Shown here: positions 11,701 to 25,059 of the stretch, in pieces
How the letters are laid out: every line of letters starts with the position of its first letter
Position numbering within the stretch: the stretch's first letter is position 1
Assembly (NCBI GenBank): GCA_964016885.1
Contig: OZ024742.1
Location: 11,672,181 to 11,736,180 of the forward strand
Direction: 5' to 3'
Source: Eledone cirrhosa
Taxonomy: Eukaryota; Mollusca; Cephalopoda; Octopoda; Eledonidae
Length of the DNA stretch: 64,000 nt
Notes under the pieces: generated by a model
Told to the model about the DNA's origin: nothing
The model's input: the letters and a program-made list of their open reading frames with translations, nothing else
The model's database searches: none
Translations under genes and position numbers: made by a program

Positions 11701-14041
11701 TTAATTCAAGAATGTTAATTACAGAAATTTAATTCCAGAACATTAATTCCAGAACGTTAATTACAGAACGTTAATTCCAGAACGTTAATTCGAGAAAGAT
11801 AATTCTACAACGTTAATTCCAGAACGTTAATTCAAGAAAGATAATTCTAGAACGTTAAATCCAGAACGTTAATTCCAGAACCTTTATTCCAGAACGTTAA
11901 TTCCTGAACATTAATTCCAGAACGGTAATTCCAGAACGTTAATTCCATAACGTTAATTCCAGAGCGTTAATTCCAGAACGTTTATGCCAGAACGTTAATT
12001 CCAGAACGTTAATTCCGGAACGTTAATTCAGGAACGTTAATTCGAGAACGTTAATTCCAGAACGTTAATTCCAGTACGTTAATTCCAGAACGTTAATTCC
12101 AGAAAGTTAATTCCAGAACGGTAATTACAGAACGTTAATTCCAGAAAGTTTTTTCGAGAAAATTAATTTCAGAACGTTAATTCCAGAACGTTAATTCCAG
12201 AACTTTAATTCCATAACCTTAATTGCAGAACATTAATTCCGGAGCGTTAATTCCAGAACGTTAATTCCACAACGTTAATTCAAGAACGTTTATGTCAGAA
12301 CGTTAATTCCAGAAAGTTATTTCCAGAACATTAATTCCAGTACGTTAATTGCAGAACGTTTATTCCAGAACGTTAATACCAGAACGTTAATTCCAGAACG
12401 TTAATTCCAGAAAGTTAATTCCAGAACATTAATTCCAGAACGTTAATGCCAAAACGTTTATTCCAGAAAGTTATTTTCAGATCATTAATTTCAGAGTTAT
12501 TTCCAGAACATTAATTCCAGTACGTTAATTCCAGAATGTTAATTCCAGAACGTTAATTCAGGAAAGTTATTTCCAGATCATTAATTTCAGAACGTTAATT
12601 CCAGAATGTTTATTCCAGAACGTTAATTCCAGAACGTTAATTCCAGAAAGTTATTTGCAGATCATTAATTTCAGAAAGTTATTTCCAGAACATTAATTCC
12701 AGTACGTTAATTCCAGAATGTTAATTCCAGAACGTTAATTCAGGAAAGTTATTTCCAGAACATTAATTTCAGAACATTAATTCCAGAACGTTAATTCCAG
12801 AACATTAATTCCAGAACGTTAATTCCAGAATGTTAATTACAGAAATTTAATTCCAGAACATTAATTCCAGAACGTTAATTCCAGAACGTTTATGCCAGAA
12901 CGTTAATTCGAGAAAGTTATTTCCAGAACATTAATTCCAGTACGTTAATTCCAGAACGTTTATTCCAGAACGTTAATTCCAGAACATTAATTCCAGAACT
13001 TTAATTCCAGAACGTTAATACCAGAACGTTAATTCCAGAACGTTAATTCCAGAACGTTAATTCCAGAAAGTTATTTTCAAATCATTAATTTCAGAACGTT
13101 AATTCCAGAATCTTTCTTCCAGAACGTTTATTCCAGAGCGTTAATTCTAGAATGTTAATTCCAGATCATTAATTCCAGAACGTTACTTCCTAAACGTTAA
13201 TTCCAGAACGTTTATGCCAGAACCTTAATTCCAGAAAGTTATTTCCAGAACGTTAATTCCAGAACGTTAATTCCGGAAATTTATTTCCAGATCATTAATT
13301 TCAGAACGTTAATTCCAGAAAGTTAATTCCAGAACGTTAATTCCAGAACATTTATTCCAGAACGTTAATTCCAGAACGTTTATGCCAGAACCTTAATTCC
13401 AAAACGTTAATTCCATAAAGATATTTTCAGATCATTAATTTCAGAACGTTAATTCCAGAACTTTTTTTCCAGAAAGTTAATTCCAGAAGGTTTATTCCAG
13501 AACGTTAATTCCAGAATGTTAATTACAGAAAGTTAATTCCAGAACGATGATTCCAGAACATTTATTCCAGAACGTTAATTCCAGAACGGTAATTCCAGAA
13601 CGTTAATTCCAGAACGTTAATCCCAGTACGTTAATTCCAGAACGTTAATTCCACAACGTTAGTTCCAGACCGTTAATTCCAGAACGTTTATATCAAAACG
13701 TTAATTCCAGAACGTTAATTCCAGAACGTTAATTCCAGAACGTTAATTCCAGAACGTTAATTCCAGAAAGTTAATTCTAGAACGTTAATTCCAGAACATT
13801 AATTCCAAAACGTTAATTCCAGAAAGTCAATTCCAGAATGTTAATTCCAGAACGTTAATTCCATAAAGTTAATTCAAGAAAGTTAATTACAGAACGTTAA
13901 TTTCAGAACGTTAATTCAAGAATGTTACTTACAGAAATTTAATTCCAGAACATTAATTCCAGAACGTTAATTCCAGAACGTATAATTCCAGAACGTTAAT
14001 TCCAGAACGTTAATTTCAGAGCGTTAATTCCAGAACGTTAA
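8733..14041 (+). repeat. Higher-order block B (S1 + S2 + T)
   Basis: A complete block without the 2,491-bp copy: GTTCATGTCAG at 8,770, ruler variants at 9,227 and 11,048 (1,821 bp apart), the GATCATTAATTTC-rich part at about 12,470-12,990 and tail T from 12,986. It matches block A at offset 8,092 in its left part and 5,601 in its right part. One visible private change is CGTTAATACCAG near 9,475 where A has the ordinary form. It is the best single reference for the block layout. Confidence 0.85.
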
Positions 14042-15937
14042 TTCCAAAACGTTAATTCCAGAAAGTTATTTTGAGATCATTAATTTCAGAACATTAATTC
14101 CAGAACATTTATTCCACAACGTTAATTCCAGAAAGATATTTTCAGATCATTAATTTCAGAACATTAATTCCAGAGGATTTATTCCAGAAAGTTAATTCCA
14201 GAACGTATAATTCCAGAACGTTAATTCCAGAACGTTAATTCCAGAACGTTAATTCCAAAACGTTAATTCCAGAAAGATATTTTCAGATCATTAATTTCAG
14301 AACATTAATTCCAGAACATTTATTCCAGAAAGTTAATTCCAGAACGTATAATACCAGAACGTTAATTCCAGAACGTTAATTCCAGAACATTTATTCCAAA
14401 ACGTTAATTCCAGAACGATAATTCGAGAACGTTAGTGCCAGAACGTTAATTCCAGAACGTTAATTCCAGAAAGTTAATTCCAGAACATTAATTCCAGAAC
14501 ATTTATTCCGAAACGTTAATTCCAGAACGTTTATGCCAGAACGTTAATTCCAAAACGTTAATTACATAAAGATATTTTCAGAACGTTTATTCCAGAACGT
14601 TAATTCCAGTACGTTAATTCCAGAACGTTTATTACAGAAAGTTCATACCAGAATGTTGATTACAGAACATTTATTCCAGAACGTTAATTCCAGAACGGTA
14701 ATTCCAGAACGTTTATGCCAGAACGTTAATTCCAGAACGTCAATTCCAGAACGTTAATACCAGAACGGTAATTCCAGAACGTTAATCCCAGTACGTTAAT
14801 TCCAGAACGTTAATTCCAGAACGTTAGTTCCAGAGCGTTAATTCCAGAACGTTAATTCCAGAACGTTAATTCCAGAACGTTAATTCCAGAACGTTTATGC
14901 CAGAACGTTAATTCCAGAATGTTAATTTCAGAACGTTAATTCCAGAACGTTAATTCCAAAATTTATTACCAGAATGTTAATTCCAGAAAGTTAATTCCAG
15001 AACGTTAATTCCAGCAAATTAATTCCAGAACGTTAATTCCAGAACGTTAATACCAGAAAGTCAATTCCAGAACGTTAATTCCAGAAAATTAATTCCAGAA
15101 CGTTAATTCCAGAACATTAATTCTAGAAAGTTATTTCCAGAACATTAATTCCAGTACGTTAATTCCAGAACGTTTATTCCAGAACGTTAATTCCAGAACG
15201 TTAATTCCAGAGCGTTAATTCCAGAAAGTTAATTCCAGAACGTTAATTCCAGAACCTTAATTCCACAACGTTAATTCCAGAAAGTTATTTTGAGATAATT
15301 AATTTCAAAACGTTAATTCCAGAACATTTATTGCAGAACGTTAATTCCAGAACGTTAATTCCAGAATGTTTATGCCAGAGCGTTAATTCCAGAACGTCAA
15401 TTCCAGAGCGTTAATTCCAGAACATTCATGTCAGAACGTTAATTCCAGAACGTTTATGCCAGAACGTTAATTCCGGAATGTTAATTACAGAACGTCAATT
15501 CCAGAACGTTAATTCCAGAACGTTAATTCCAGAAAGTTAATTCCAGAAAATTAATTCCAGAACGTTCATTCCAGAAAGTCAATTCCAGAATGTTAATTCC
15601 AGAACGTTAATTCAATAAAGTTAATTCCAGTACGTTAATTACAGAACGTTAATTTCAGAACGTTATTTCAAGAATGTTATTTACAGAAATTTAATTCCAG
15701 AACATTAATTCCAGAACGGTAATTCCAGAACGTTAATTCCAGAATATTAATTCCAGAACGTTAATTCCAGAACGTTAATTCGAGAAAGATAATTCTAGAA
15801 CGTTAAGTCCACAACGTTAATTCCAGAACGTTAATTCCAGAACGTTTATTCCAGAACGTTAATTCCTGAACGTTAATTCCAGAACGGTAATTCCAGAACG
15901 TTAATTCCATAACGTTAATTCCAGAACGTTAATTGCA
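14042..15937 (+). repeat. Higher-order segment K, first copy
   Basis: About 1.9 kb with repeated GATCATTAATTTCAGAAC units, CAGAGGATTT (14,171), GTATAATACCAG, GATAATTCGAGAACG, CCAAAATTTATTACC and TTGAGATAATTAATTTC. Copies with the same order lie at about 30,369-32,320 and 37,972-39,926 (CAGAGGATTT at 30,498 and 38,101). This copy lacks one unit near 14,880 and 42 bp (three units) near 15,400 that the other two carry. It ends in J and leads into block C. Confidence 0.85.
15415..15427 (+). promoter_or_regulatory. Candidate three-pentamer heat-shock element, CATTC class
   Basis: TTCCAGAACATTC is a third route to the TTC-nn-GAA-nn-TTC layout, in the unit GAACATTCATGTCAG of segment K. Copies are at 31,798 and 39,401. 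A fourth route, TTCCAGAAGATTC, occurs at 47,297, 56,746 and 62,782, and TTCCAGAAAGTTC at 63,758. Only motif match supports this. Confidence 0.35.
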
Positions 15938-18900
15938 GAAAGTTAATTCCAGAACCTTAATTCCAGAACGTTCATGTCAGAATGTTAGTTCCAGAATGTT
16001 AATTCCAGAAGGTTTATGCCAGAACGTTAATTCCAGAACGTTAATTCCAGAACGTTAATTCTAGAAAGATAATTCCAGAACGTTAATTCCAGAAAGTTAA
16101 TTCCAGAAAATTAATTCCAGAACGTTCATTCCAGAAAGTTAATTCCAGAACGTAAATTCCAGAACATTAATTCCAAAACGTTAATTCCAGAAAGTCAATT
16201 CCAGAATGTTAATTCCAGAACGTTAATTCCATAAAGTTAATTCCAGAACGTTAATTACAGAACGTTAATTTCAGAACGTAAATTCAAGAATGTTAATTAC
16301 AGAAATTTAATTCCCGAACATTAATTCCAGAACGTTAATTCCAGAACGTTTATTCCAGAATGTTAATTCCAGAACGTTAATTTCAGAGCGTTAGTTCCAG
16401 AACGTTAATTCCAGAACATTAATTCCATCCCGTTAATTCCAGAACGTTAATTCCAGAACGTTAATTCTAGAACATTAATTCCAGAACGTTAATTCCAGAA
16501 CGTTAATTTCAGAAACGTTAATTCCAGAAAGTTAATTCCAGAACGTTATTTCCAGAACCTTAATTCCAGAACGGTAATTGCAGAACGTTAATTCCATAAC
16601 GTTAATTCCAGAACATAAATTCCAGAACGTTAATTCCAGAACGTTAAATCCGGAACGTTAATTCCAGAACGTTAATTCCAGAACGTTTATTCCAGAGCGT
16701 TAATTCCAGAACTTTTTTGCCAGAACGTTAATTACAGAACGTTAATTCCAAAACGTTAATTCCAGAACGTTAATTCCACCACGTTAATTCCAGAAAGTTA
16801 ATTCCAGAACGTTAATTCCAGAAAGTTAATTCCAGAAAATTAATTCCAGAACGTTAATTCCAGAAAGTTAATTCCAGAACGTTAATTCCAGAACATTAAT
16901 TCCAGAACGTTAATTCCAGAAAGTCAATTCCAGAATGTTAATTCCATAACGTTAATTACGTAAAGTTAATTCAAGAACGTTAATTACAGAACGTTAATTT
17001 CAGAACGTTAATTCAAGAATGTTAATTACAGAAATTTAATTCCAGAACATTAATTCCAGAACGTTAATTACAGAACGTTAATTCCAGAACGTTAATTCGA
17101 GAAAGATAATTCTACAACGTTAATTCCAGAACGTTAATTCAAGAAAGATAATTCTAGAACGTTAAATCCAGAACGTTAATTCCAGAACCTTTATTCCAGA
17201 ACGTTAATTCCTGAACATTAATTCCAGAACGGTAATTCCAGAACGTTAATTCCATAACGTTAATTCCAGAGCGTTAATTCCAGAACGTTTATGCCAGAAA
17301 GTTAATTCCAGAACGTTAATTCCGGAACGTTAATTAAGGAACGTTAATTCGAGAACGTTAATTCCAGAACGTTAATTCCAGTACGTTAATTCCAGAACGT
17401 TAATTCCAGAAAGTTAATTCCAGAATGGTAATTACAGAACGTTAATTCCAGAAAGTTTTTTCGAGAAAATTAATTTCAGAACGTTAATTCCAGAACGTTA
17501 ATTCCAGAACTTTAATTCCATAACCTTAATTGCAGAACATTAATTCCGGAGCGTTAATTCCAGAACGTTAATTCCACAACGTTAATTCAAGAACGTTTAT
17601 GTCAGAACGTTAATTCCAGAAAGTTATTTCCAGAACATTAATTCCAGTACGTTAATTGCAGAACGTTTATTCCAGAACGTTAATACCAGAACGTTAATTC
17701 CAGAACGTTAATTCCAGAAAGTTAATTCCAGAACATTAATTCCAGAACGTTAATGCCAAAACGTTTATTCCAGAACGTTAATTCCATAAAGTTAATTCCA
17801 GAACGTTAATTACAGAACGTTAATTTCAGAACGTAAATTCAAGAATGTTAATTACAGAAATTTAATTCCCGAACATTAATTCCAGAACGTTAATTCCAGA
17901 ACGTTAATTCCAGAAAGTTAATTCCAGAAAATTAATTCCAGAACGTTCATTCCAGAAAGTTAATTCCAGAACGTAAATTTCAGAACATTAATTCCAAAAC
18001 GTTAATTCCAGAAAGTCAATTCCAGAATGTTAATTCCAGAACGTTAATTCCATAAAGTTAATTCCAGAACGTTAATTACAGAACGTTAATTTCAGAACGT
18101 AAATTCAAGAATGTTAATTACAGAAATTTAATTCCCGAACATTAATTCCAGAACGTTAATTCCAGAACGTTTATTCCAGAATGTTAATTCCAGAACGTTA
18201 ATTTCAGAGCGTTAGTTCCAGAACGTTAATTCCAGAACATTAATTCCATCCCGTTAATTCCAGAACGTTAATTCCAGAACGTTAATTCTAGAACATTAAT
18301 TCCAGAACGTTAATTCCAGAACGTTAATTTCAGAAACGTTAATTCCAGAAAGTTAATTCCAGAACGTTATTTCCAGAACCTTAATTCCAGAACGGTAATT
18401 GCAGAACGTTAATTCCATAACGTTAATTCCAGAACATAAATTCCAGAACGTTAATTCCAGAACGTTAAATCCGGAACGTTAATTCCAGAACGTTAATTCC
18501 AGAACGTTTATTCCAGAGCGTTAATTCCAGAACTTTTTTGCCAGAACGTTAATTACAGAACGTTAATTCCAAAACGTTAATTTCAGAACGTTAATTCCAG
18601 AACTTTAATTCCAGAGCGTTAATTACGGAGCGTTAATTCCAGAAAGTTAATTCCAGAACGTTAATTCCACCACGTTAATTCCAGAAAGTTAATTCCAGAA
18701 CGTTAATTCCAGAAAGTTAATTCCAGAAAATTAATTCCAGAACGTTAATTCCAGAAAGTTAATTCCAGAACGTTAATTCCAGAACATTAATTCCAGAACG
18801 TTAATTCCAGAAAGTCAATTCCAGAATGTTAATTCCATAACGTTAATTCCGTAAAGTTAATTCCAGAACGTTAATTACAGAACGTTAATTTCAGAACGTT

Positions 18901-21057
18901 AATTCAAGAATGTTAATTACAGAAATTTAATTCCAGAACATTAATTCCAGAACGTTAATTACAGAACGTTAATTCCAGAACGTTAATTCGAGAAAGATAA
19001 TTCTACAACGTTAATTCCAGAACGTTAATTCAAGAAAGATAATTCTAGAACGTTAAATCCAGAACGTTAATTCCAGAACCTTTATTCCAGAACGTTAATT
19101 CCTGAACATTAATTCCAGAACGGTAATTCCAGAACGTTAATTCCATAACGTTAATTCCAGAGCGTTAATTCCAGAACGTTTATGCCAGAACGTTAATTCC
19201 AGAACGTTAATTCCGGAACGTTAATTCAGGAACGTTAATTCGAGAACGTTAATTCCAGAACGTTAATTCCAGTACGTTAATTCCAGAACGTTAATTCCAG
19301 AAAGTTAATTCCAGAACGGTAATTACAGAACGTTAATTCCAGAAAGTTTTTTCGAGAAAATTAATTTCAGAACGTTAATTCCAGAACGTTAATTCCAGAA
19401 CTTTAATTCCATAACCTTAATTGCAGAACATTAATTCCGGAGCGTTAATTCCAGAACGTTAATTCCACAACGTTAATTCAAGAACGTTTATGTCAGAACG
19501 TTAATTCCAGAAAGTTATTTCCAGAACATTAATTCCAGTACGTTAATTGCAGAACGTTTATTCCAGAACGTTAATACCAGAACGTTAATTCCAGAACGTT
19601 AATTCCAGAAAGTTAATTCCAGAACATTAATTCCAGAACGTTAATGCCAAAACGTTTATTCCAGAAAGTTATTTTCAGATCATTAATTTCAGAGTTATTT
19701 CCAGAACATTAATTCCAGTACGTTAATTCCAGAATGTTAATTCCAGAACGTTAATTCAGGAAAGTTATTTCCAGAACATTAATTTCAGAACATTAATTCC
19801 AGAACGTTAATTCCAGAACATTAATTCCAGAACGTTAATTCCAGAATGTTAATTACAGAAATTTAATTCCAGAACATTAATTCCAGAACGTTAATTCCAG
19901 AACGTTTATGCCAGAACGTTAATTCGAGAAAGTTATTTCCAGAACATTAATTCCAGTACGTTAATTCCAGAACGTTTATTCCAGAACGTTAATTCCAGAA
20001 CATTAATTCCAGAACTTTAATTCCAGAACGTTAATACCAGAACGTTAATTCCAGAACGTTAATTCCAGAACGTTAATTCCAGAAAGTTATTTTCAAATCA
20101 TTAATTTCAGAACGTTAATTCCAGAATCTTTCTTCCAGAACGTTTATTCCAGAGCGTTAATTCTAGAATGTTAATTCCAGATCATTAATTCCAGAACGTT
20201 ACTTCCTAAACGTTAATTCCAGAACGTTTATGCCAGAACCTTAATTCCAGAAAGTTATTTCCAGAACGTTAATTCCAGAACGTTAATTCCGGAAATTTAT
20301 TTCCAGATCATTAATTTCAGAACGTTAATTCCAGAAAGTTAATTCCAGAACGTTAATTCCAGAACATTTATTCCAGAACGTTAATTCCAGAACGTTTATG
20401 CCAGAACCTTAATTCCAAAACGTTAATTCCATAAAGATATTTTCAGATCATTAATTTCAGAACGTTAATTCCAGAACTTTTTTTCCAGAAAGTTAATTCC
20501 AGAAGGTTTATTCCAGAACGTTAATTCCAGAATGTTAATTACAGAAAGTTAATTCCAGAACGATGATTCCAGAACATTTATTCCAGAACGTTAATTCCAG
20601 AACGGTAATTCCAGAACGTTAATTCCAGAACGTTAATCCCAGTACGTTAATTCCAGAACGTTAATTCCACAACGTTAGTTCCAGACCGTTAATTCCAGAA
20701 CGTTTATATCAAAACGTTAATTCCAGAACGTTAATTCCAGAACGTTAATTCCAGAACGTTAATTCCAGAACGTTAATTCCAGAAAGTTAATTCTAGAACG
20801 TTAATTCCAGAACATTAATTCCAAAACGTTAATTCCAGAAAGTCAATTCCAGAATGTTAATTCCAGAACGTTAATTCCATAAAGTTAATTCAAGAAAGTT
20901 AATTACAGAACGTTAATTTCAGAACGTTAATTCAAGAATGTTACTTACAGAAATTTAATTCCAGAACATTAATTCCAGAACGTTAATTCCAGAACGTATA
21001 ATTCCAGAACGTTAATTCCAGAACGTTAATTTCAGAGCGTTAATTCCAGAACGTTAA
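15931..21057 (+). repeat. Higher-order block C (S1 + S2 + T, 182 bp short)
   Basis: Matches block B at offset 7,198 through S1 and S2 (ruler variants 16,425 and 18,246). In the tail the offset is 7,016, so 182 bp (13 units) are missing. The loss lies near 19,750-19,780, where two copies of the run TTCAGGAAAGTTATTTCCAG in block B have been joined into one. Small private changes are visible, for example TTAATTACGTAAAG near 16,960 and GAATGGTAATTAC near 17,425. After T it passes into J (about 21,058-21,350). Confidence 0.82.
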
Positions 21058-21349
21058 TTACAGAACGTTAATTTCAGAACGTTATTTCAAGAATGTTATT
21101 TACAGAAATTTAATTCCAGAACATTAATTCCAGAACGGTAATTCCAGAACGTTAATTCCAGAATATTAATTCCAGAACGTTAATTCCAGAACGTTAATTC
21201 GAGAAAGATAATTCTAGAACGTTAAGTCCACAACGTTAATTCCAGAACGTTAATTCCAGAACGTTTATTCCAGAACGTTAATTCCTGAACGTTAATTCCA
21301 GAACGGTAATTCCAGAACGTTAATTCCATAACGTTAATTCCAGAACGTT

Positions 21350-24300
21350 AATTGCAGAAAGTTAATTCCAGAACCTTAATTCCAGAACGTTCATGTCAGA
21401 ATGTTAGTTCCAGAATGTTAATTCCAGAAGGTTTATGCCAGAACGTTAATTCCAGAACGTTAATTCCAGAACGTTAATTCTAGAAAGATAATTCCAGAAC
21501 GTTAATTCCAGAAAGTTAATTCCAGAAAATTAATTCCAGAACGTTCATTCCAGAAAGTTAATTCCAGAACGTAAATTCCAGAACATTAATTCCAAAACGT
21601 TAATTCCAGAAAGTCAATTCCAGAATGTTAATTCCAGAACGTTAATTCCATAAAGTTAATTCCAGAACGTTAATTACAGAACGTTAATTTCAGAACGTAA
21701 ATTCAAGAATGTTAATTACAGAAATTTAATTCCCGAACATTAATTCCAGAACGTTAATTCCAGAACGTTTATTCCAGAATGTTAATTCCAGAACGTTAAT
21801 TTCAGAGCGTTAGTTCCAGAACGTTAATTCCAGAACATTAATTCCATCCCGTTAATTCCAGAACGTTAATTCCAGAACGTTAATTCTAGAACATTAATTC
21901 CAGAACGTTAATTCCAGAACGTTAATTACAGAAACGTTAATTCCAGAAAGTTAATTCCAGAACGTTATTTCCAGAACCTTAATTCCAGAACGGTAATTGC
22001 AGAACGTTAATTCCATAACGTTAATTCCAGAACATAAATTCCAGAACGTTAATTCCAGAACGTTAAATCCGGAACGTTAATTCCAGAACGTTAATTCCAG
22101 AACGTTTATTCCAGAGCGTTAATTCCAGAACTTTTTTGCCAGAACGTTAATTACAGAACGTTAATTCCAAAACGTTAATTCCAGAACGTTAATTCCACCA
22201 CGTTAATTCCAGAAAGTTAATTCCAGAACGTTAATTCCAGAAAGTTAATTCCAGAAAATTAATTCCAGAACGTTAATTCCAGAAAGTTAATTCCAGAACG
22301 TTAATTCCAGAACATTAATTCCAGAACGTTAATTCCAGAAAGTCAATTCCAGAATGTTAATTCCATAACGTTAATTCCGTAAAGTTAATTCCAGAACGTT
22401 AATTACAGAACGTTAATTTCAGAACGTTAATTCAAGAATGTTAATTACAGAAATTTAATTCCAGAACATTAATTCCAGAACGTTAATTACAGAACGTTAA
22501 TTCCAGAACGTTAATTCGAGAAAGATAATTCTACAACGTTAATTCCAGAACGTTAATTCAAGAAAGATAATTCTAGAACGTTAAATCCAGAACGTTAATT
22601 CCAGAACCTTTATTCCAGAACGTTAATTCCTGAACATTAATTCCAGAACGGTAATTCCAGAACGTTAATTCCATAACGTTAATTCCAGAGCGTTAATTCC
22701 AGAACGTTTATGCCAGAACGTTAATTCCAGAACGTTAATTCCGGAACGTTAATTCAGGAACGTTAATTCGAGAACGTTAATTCCAGAACGTTAATTCCAG
22801 TACGTTAATTCCAGAACGTTAATTCCAGAAAGTTAATTCCAGAACGGTAATTACAGAACGTTAATTCCAGAAAGTTTTTTCGAGAAAATTAATTTCAGAA
22901 CGTTAATTCCAGAACGTTAATTCCAGAACTTTAATTCCATAACCTTAATTGCAGAACATTAATTCCGGAGCGTTAATTCCAGAACGTTAATTCCACAACG
23001 TTAATTCAAGAACGTTTATGTCAGAACGTTAATTCCAGAAAGTTATTTCCAGAACATTAATTCCAGTACGTTAATTGCAGAACGTTTATTCCAGAACGTT
23101 AATACCAGAACGTTAATTCCAGAACGTTAATTCCAGAAAGTTAATTCCAGAACATTAATTCCAGAACGTTAATGCCAAAACGTTTATTCCAGAAAGTTAT
23201 TTTCAGATCATTAATTTCAGAGTTATTTCCAGAACATTAATTCCAGTACGTTAATTCCAGAATGTTAATTCCAGAACGTTAATTCAGGAAAGTTATTTCC
23301 AGATCATTAATTTCAGAACGTTAATTCCAGAATGTTTATTCCAGAACGTTAATTCCAGAACGTTAATTCCAGAAAGTTATTTGCAGATCATTAATTTCAG
23401 AAAGTTATTTCCAGAACATTAATTCCAGTACGTTAATTCCAGAATGTTAATTCCAGAACGTTAATTCAGGAAAGTTATTTCCAGAACATTAATTTCAGAA
23501 CATTAATTCCAGAACGTTAATTCCAGAACATTAATTCCAGAACGTTAATTCCAGAATGTTAATTACAGAAATTTAATTCCAGAACATTAATTCCAGAACG
23601 TTAATTCCAGAACGTTTATGCCAGAACGTTAATTCGAGAAAGTTATTTCCAGAACATTAATTCCAGTACGTTAATTCCAGAACGTTTATTCCAGAACGTT
23701 AATTCCAGAACATTAATTCCAGAACTTTAATTCCAGAACGTTAATACCAGAACGTTAATTCCAGAACGTTAATTCCAGAACGTTAATTCCAGAAAGTTAT
23801 TTTCAAATCATTAATTTCAGAACGTTAATTCCAGAATCTTTCTTCCAGAACGTTTATTCCAGAGCGTTAATTCTAGAATGTTAATTCCAGATCATTAATT
23901 CCAGAACGTTACTTCCTAAACGTTAATTCCAGAACGTTTATGCCAGAACCTTAATTCCAGAAAGTTATTTCCAGAACGTTAATTCCAGAACGTTAATTCC
24001 GGAAATTTATTTCCAGATCATTAATTTCAGAACGTTAATTCCAGAAAGTTAATTCCAGAACGTTAATTCCAGAACATTTATTCCAGAACGTTAATTCCAG
24101 AACGTTTATGCCAGAACCTTAATTCCAAAACGTTAATTCCATAAAGATATTTTCAGATCATTAATTTCAGAACGTTAATTCCAGAACTTTTTTTCCAGAA
24201 AGTTAATTCCAGAAGGTTTATTCCAGAACGTTAATTCCAGAATGTTAATTACAGAAAGTTAATTCCAGAACGATGATTCCAGAACATTTATTCCAGAACG

Positions 24301-24767
24301 TTAATTCCAGAACGGTAATTCCAGAACGTTAATTCCAGAACGTTAATCCCAGTACGTTAATTCCAGAACGTTAATTCCACAACGTTAGTTCCAGACCGTT
24401 AATTCCAGAACGTTTATATCAAAACGTTAATTCCAGAACGTTAATTCCAGAACGTTAATTCCAGAACGTTAATTCCAGAACGTTAATTCCAGAAAGTTAA
24501 TTCTAGAACGTTAATTCCAGAACATTAATTCCAAAACGTTAATTCCAGAAAGTCAATTCCAGAATGTTAATTCCAGAACGTTAATTCCATAAAGTTAATT
24601 CAAGAAAGTTAATTACAGAACGTTAATTTCAGAACGTTAATTCAAGAATGTTACTTACAGAAATTTAATTCCAGAACATTAATTCCAGAACGTTAATTCC
24701 AGAACGTATAATTCCAGAACGTTAATTCCAGAACGTTAATTTCAGAGCGTTAATTCCAGAACGTTAA
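21350..24767 (+). repeat. Higher-order block D (S1/S2 chimera)
   Basis: Only one ruler variant (21,844) is present. The left part is S1-type: no five-unit insertion near 22,190, where CCAAAACG is followed almost at once by CCACCACG. By 22,715-22,755 the marks are S2-type (GCCAGAACG, TTAATTCAGGAACG). One subrepeat equivalent is missing: the offset to block E changes from 3,710 on the left to 5,601 on the right, a difference of 1,891 bp. The block shares TTAATTACAGAAACG (21,925) with block E only, so D and E are closest relatives. Unequal crossing-over between S1 and S2 explains it. J follows at about 24,768-25,060. Confidence 0.82.
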
Positions 24768-25059
24768 TTACAGAACGTTAATTTCAGAACGTTATTTCAA
24801 GAATGTTATTTACAGAAATTTAATTCCAGAACATTAATTCCAGAACGGTAATTCCAGAACGTTAATTCCAGAATATTAATTCCAGAACGTTAATTCCAGA
24901 ACGTTAATTCGAGAAAGATAATTCTAGAACGTTAAGTCCACAACGTTAATTCCAGAACGTTAATTCCAGAACGTTTATTCCAGAACGTTAATTCCTGAAC
25001 GTTAATTCCAGAACGGTAATTCCAGAACGTTAATTCCATAACGTTAATTCCAGAACGTT

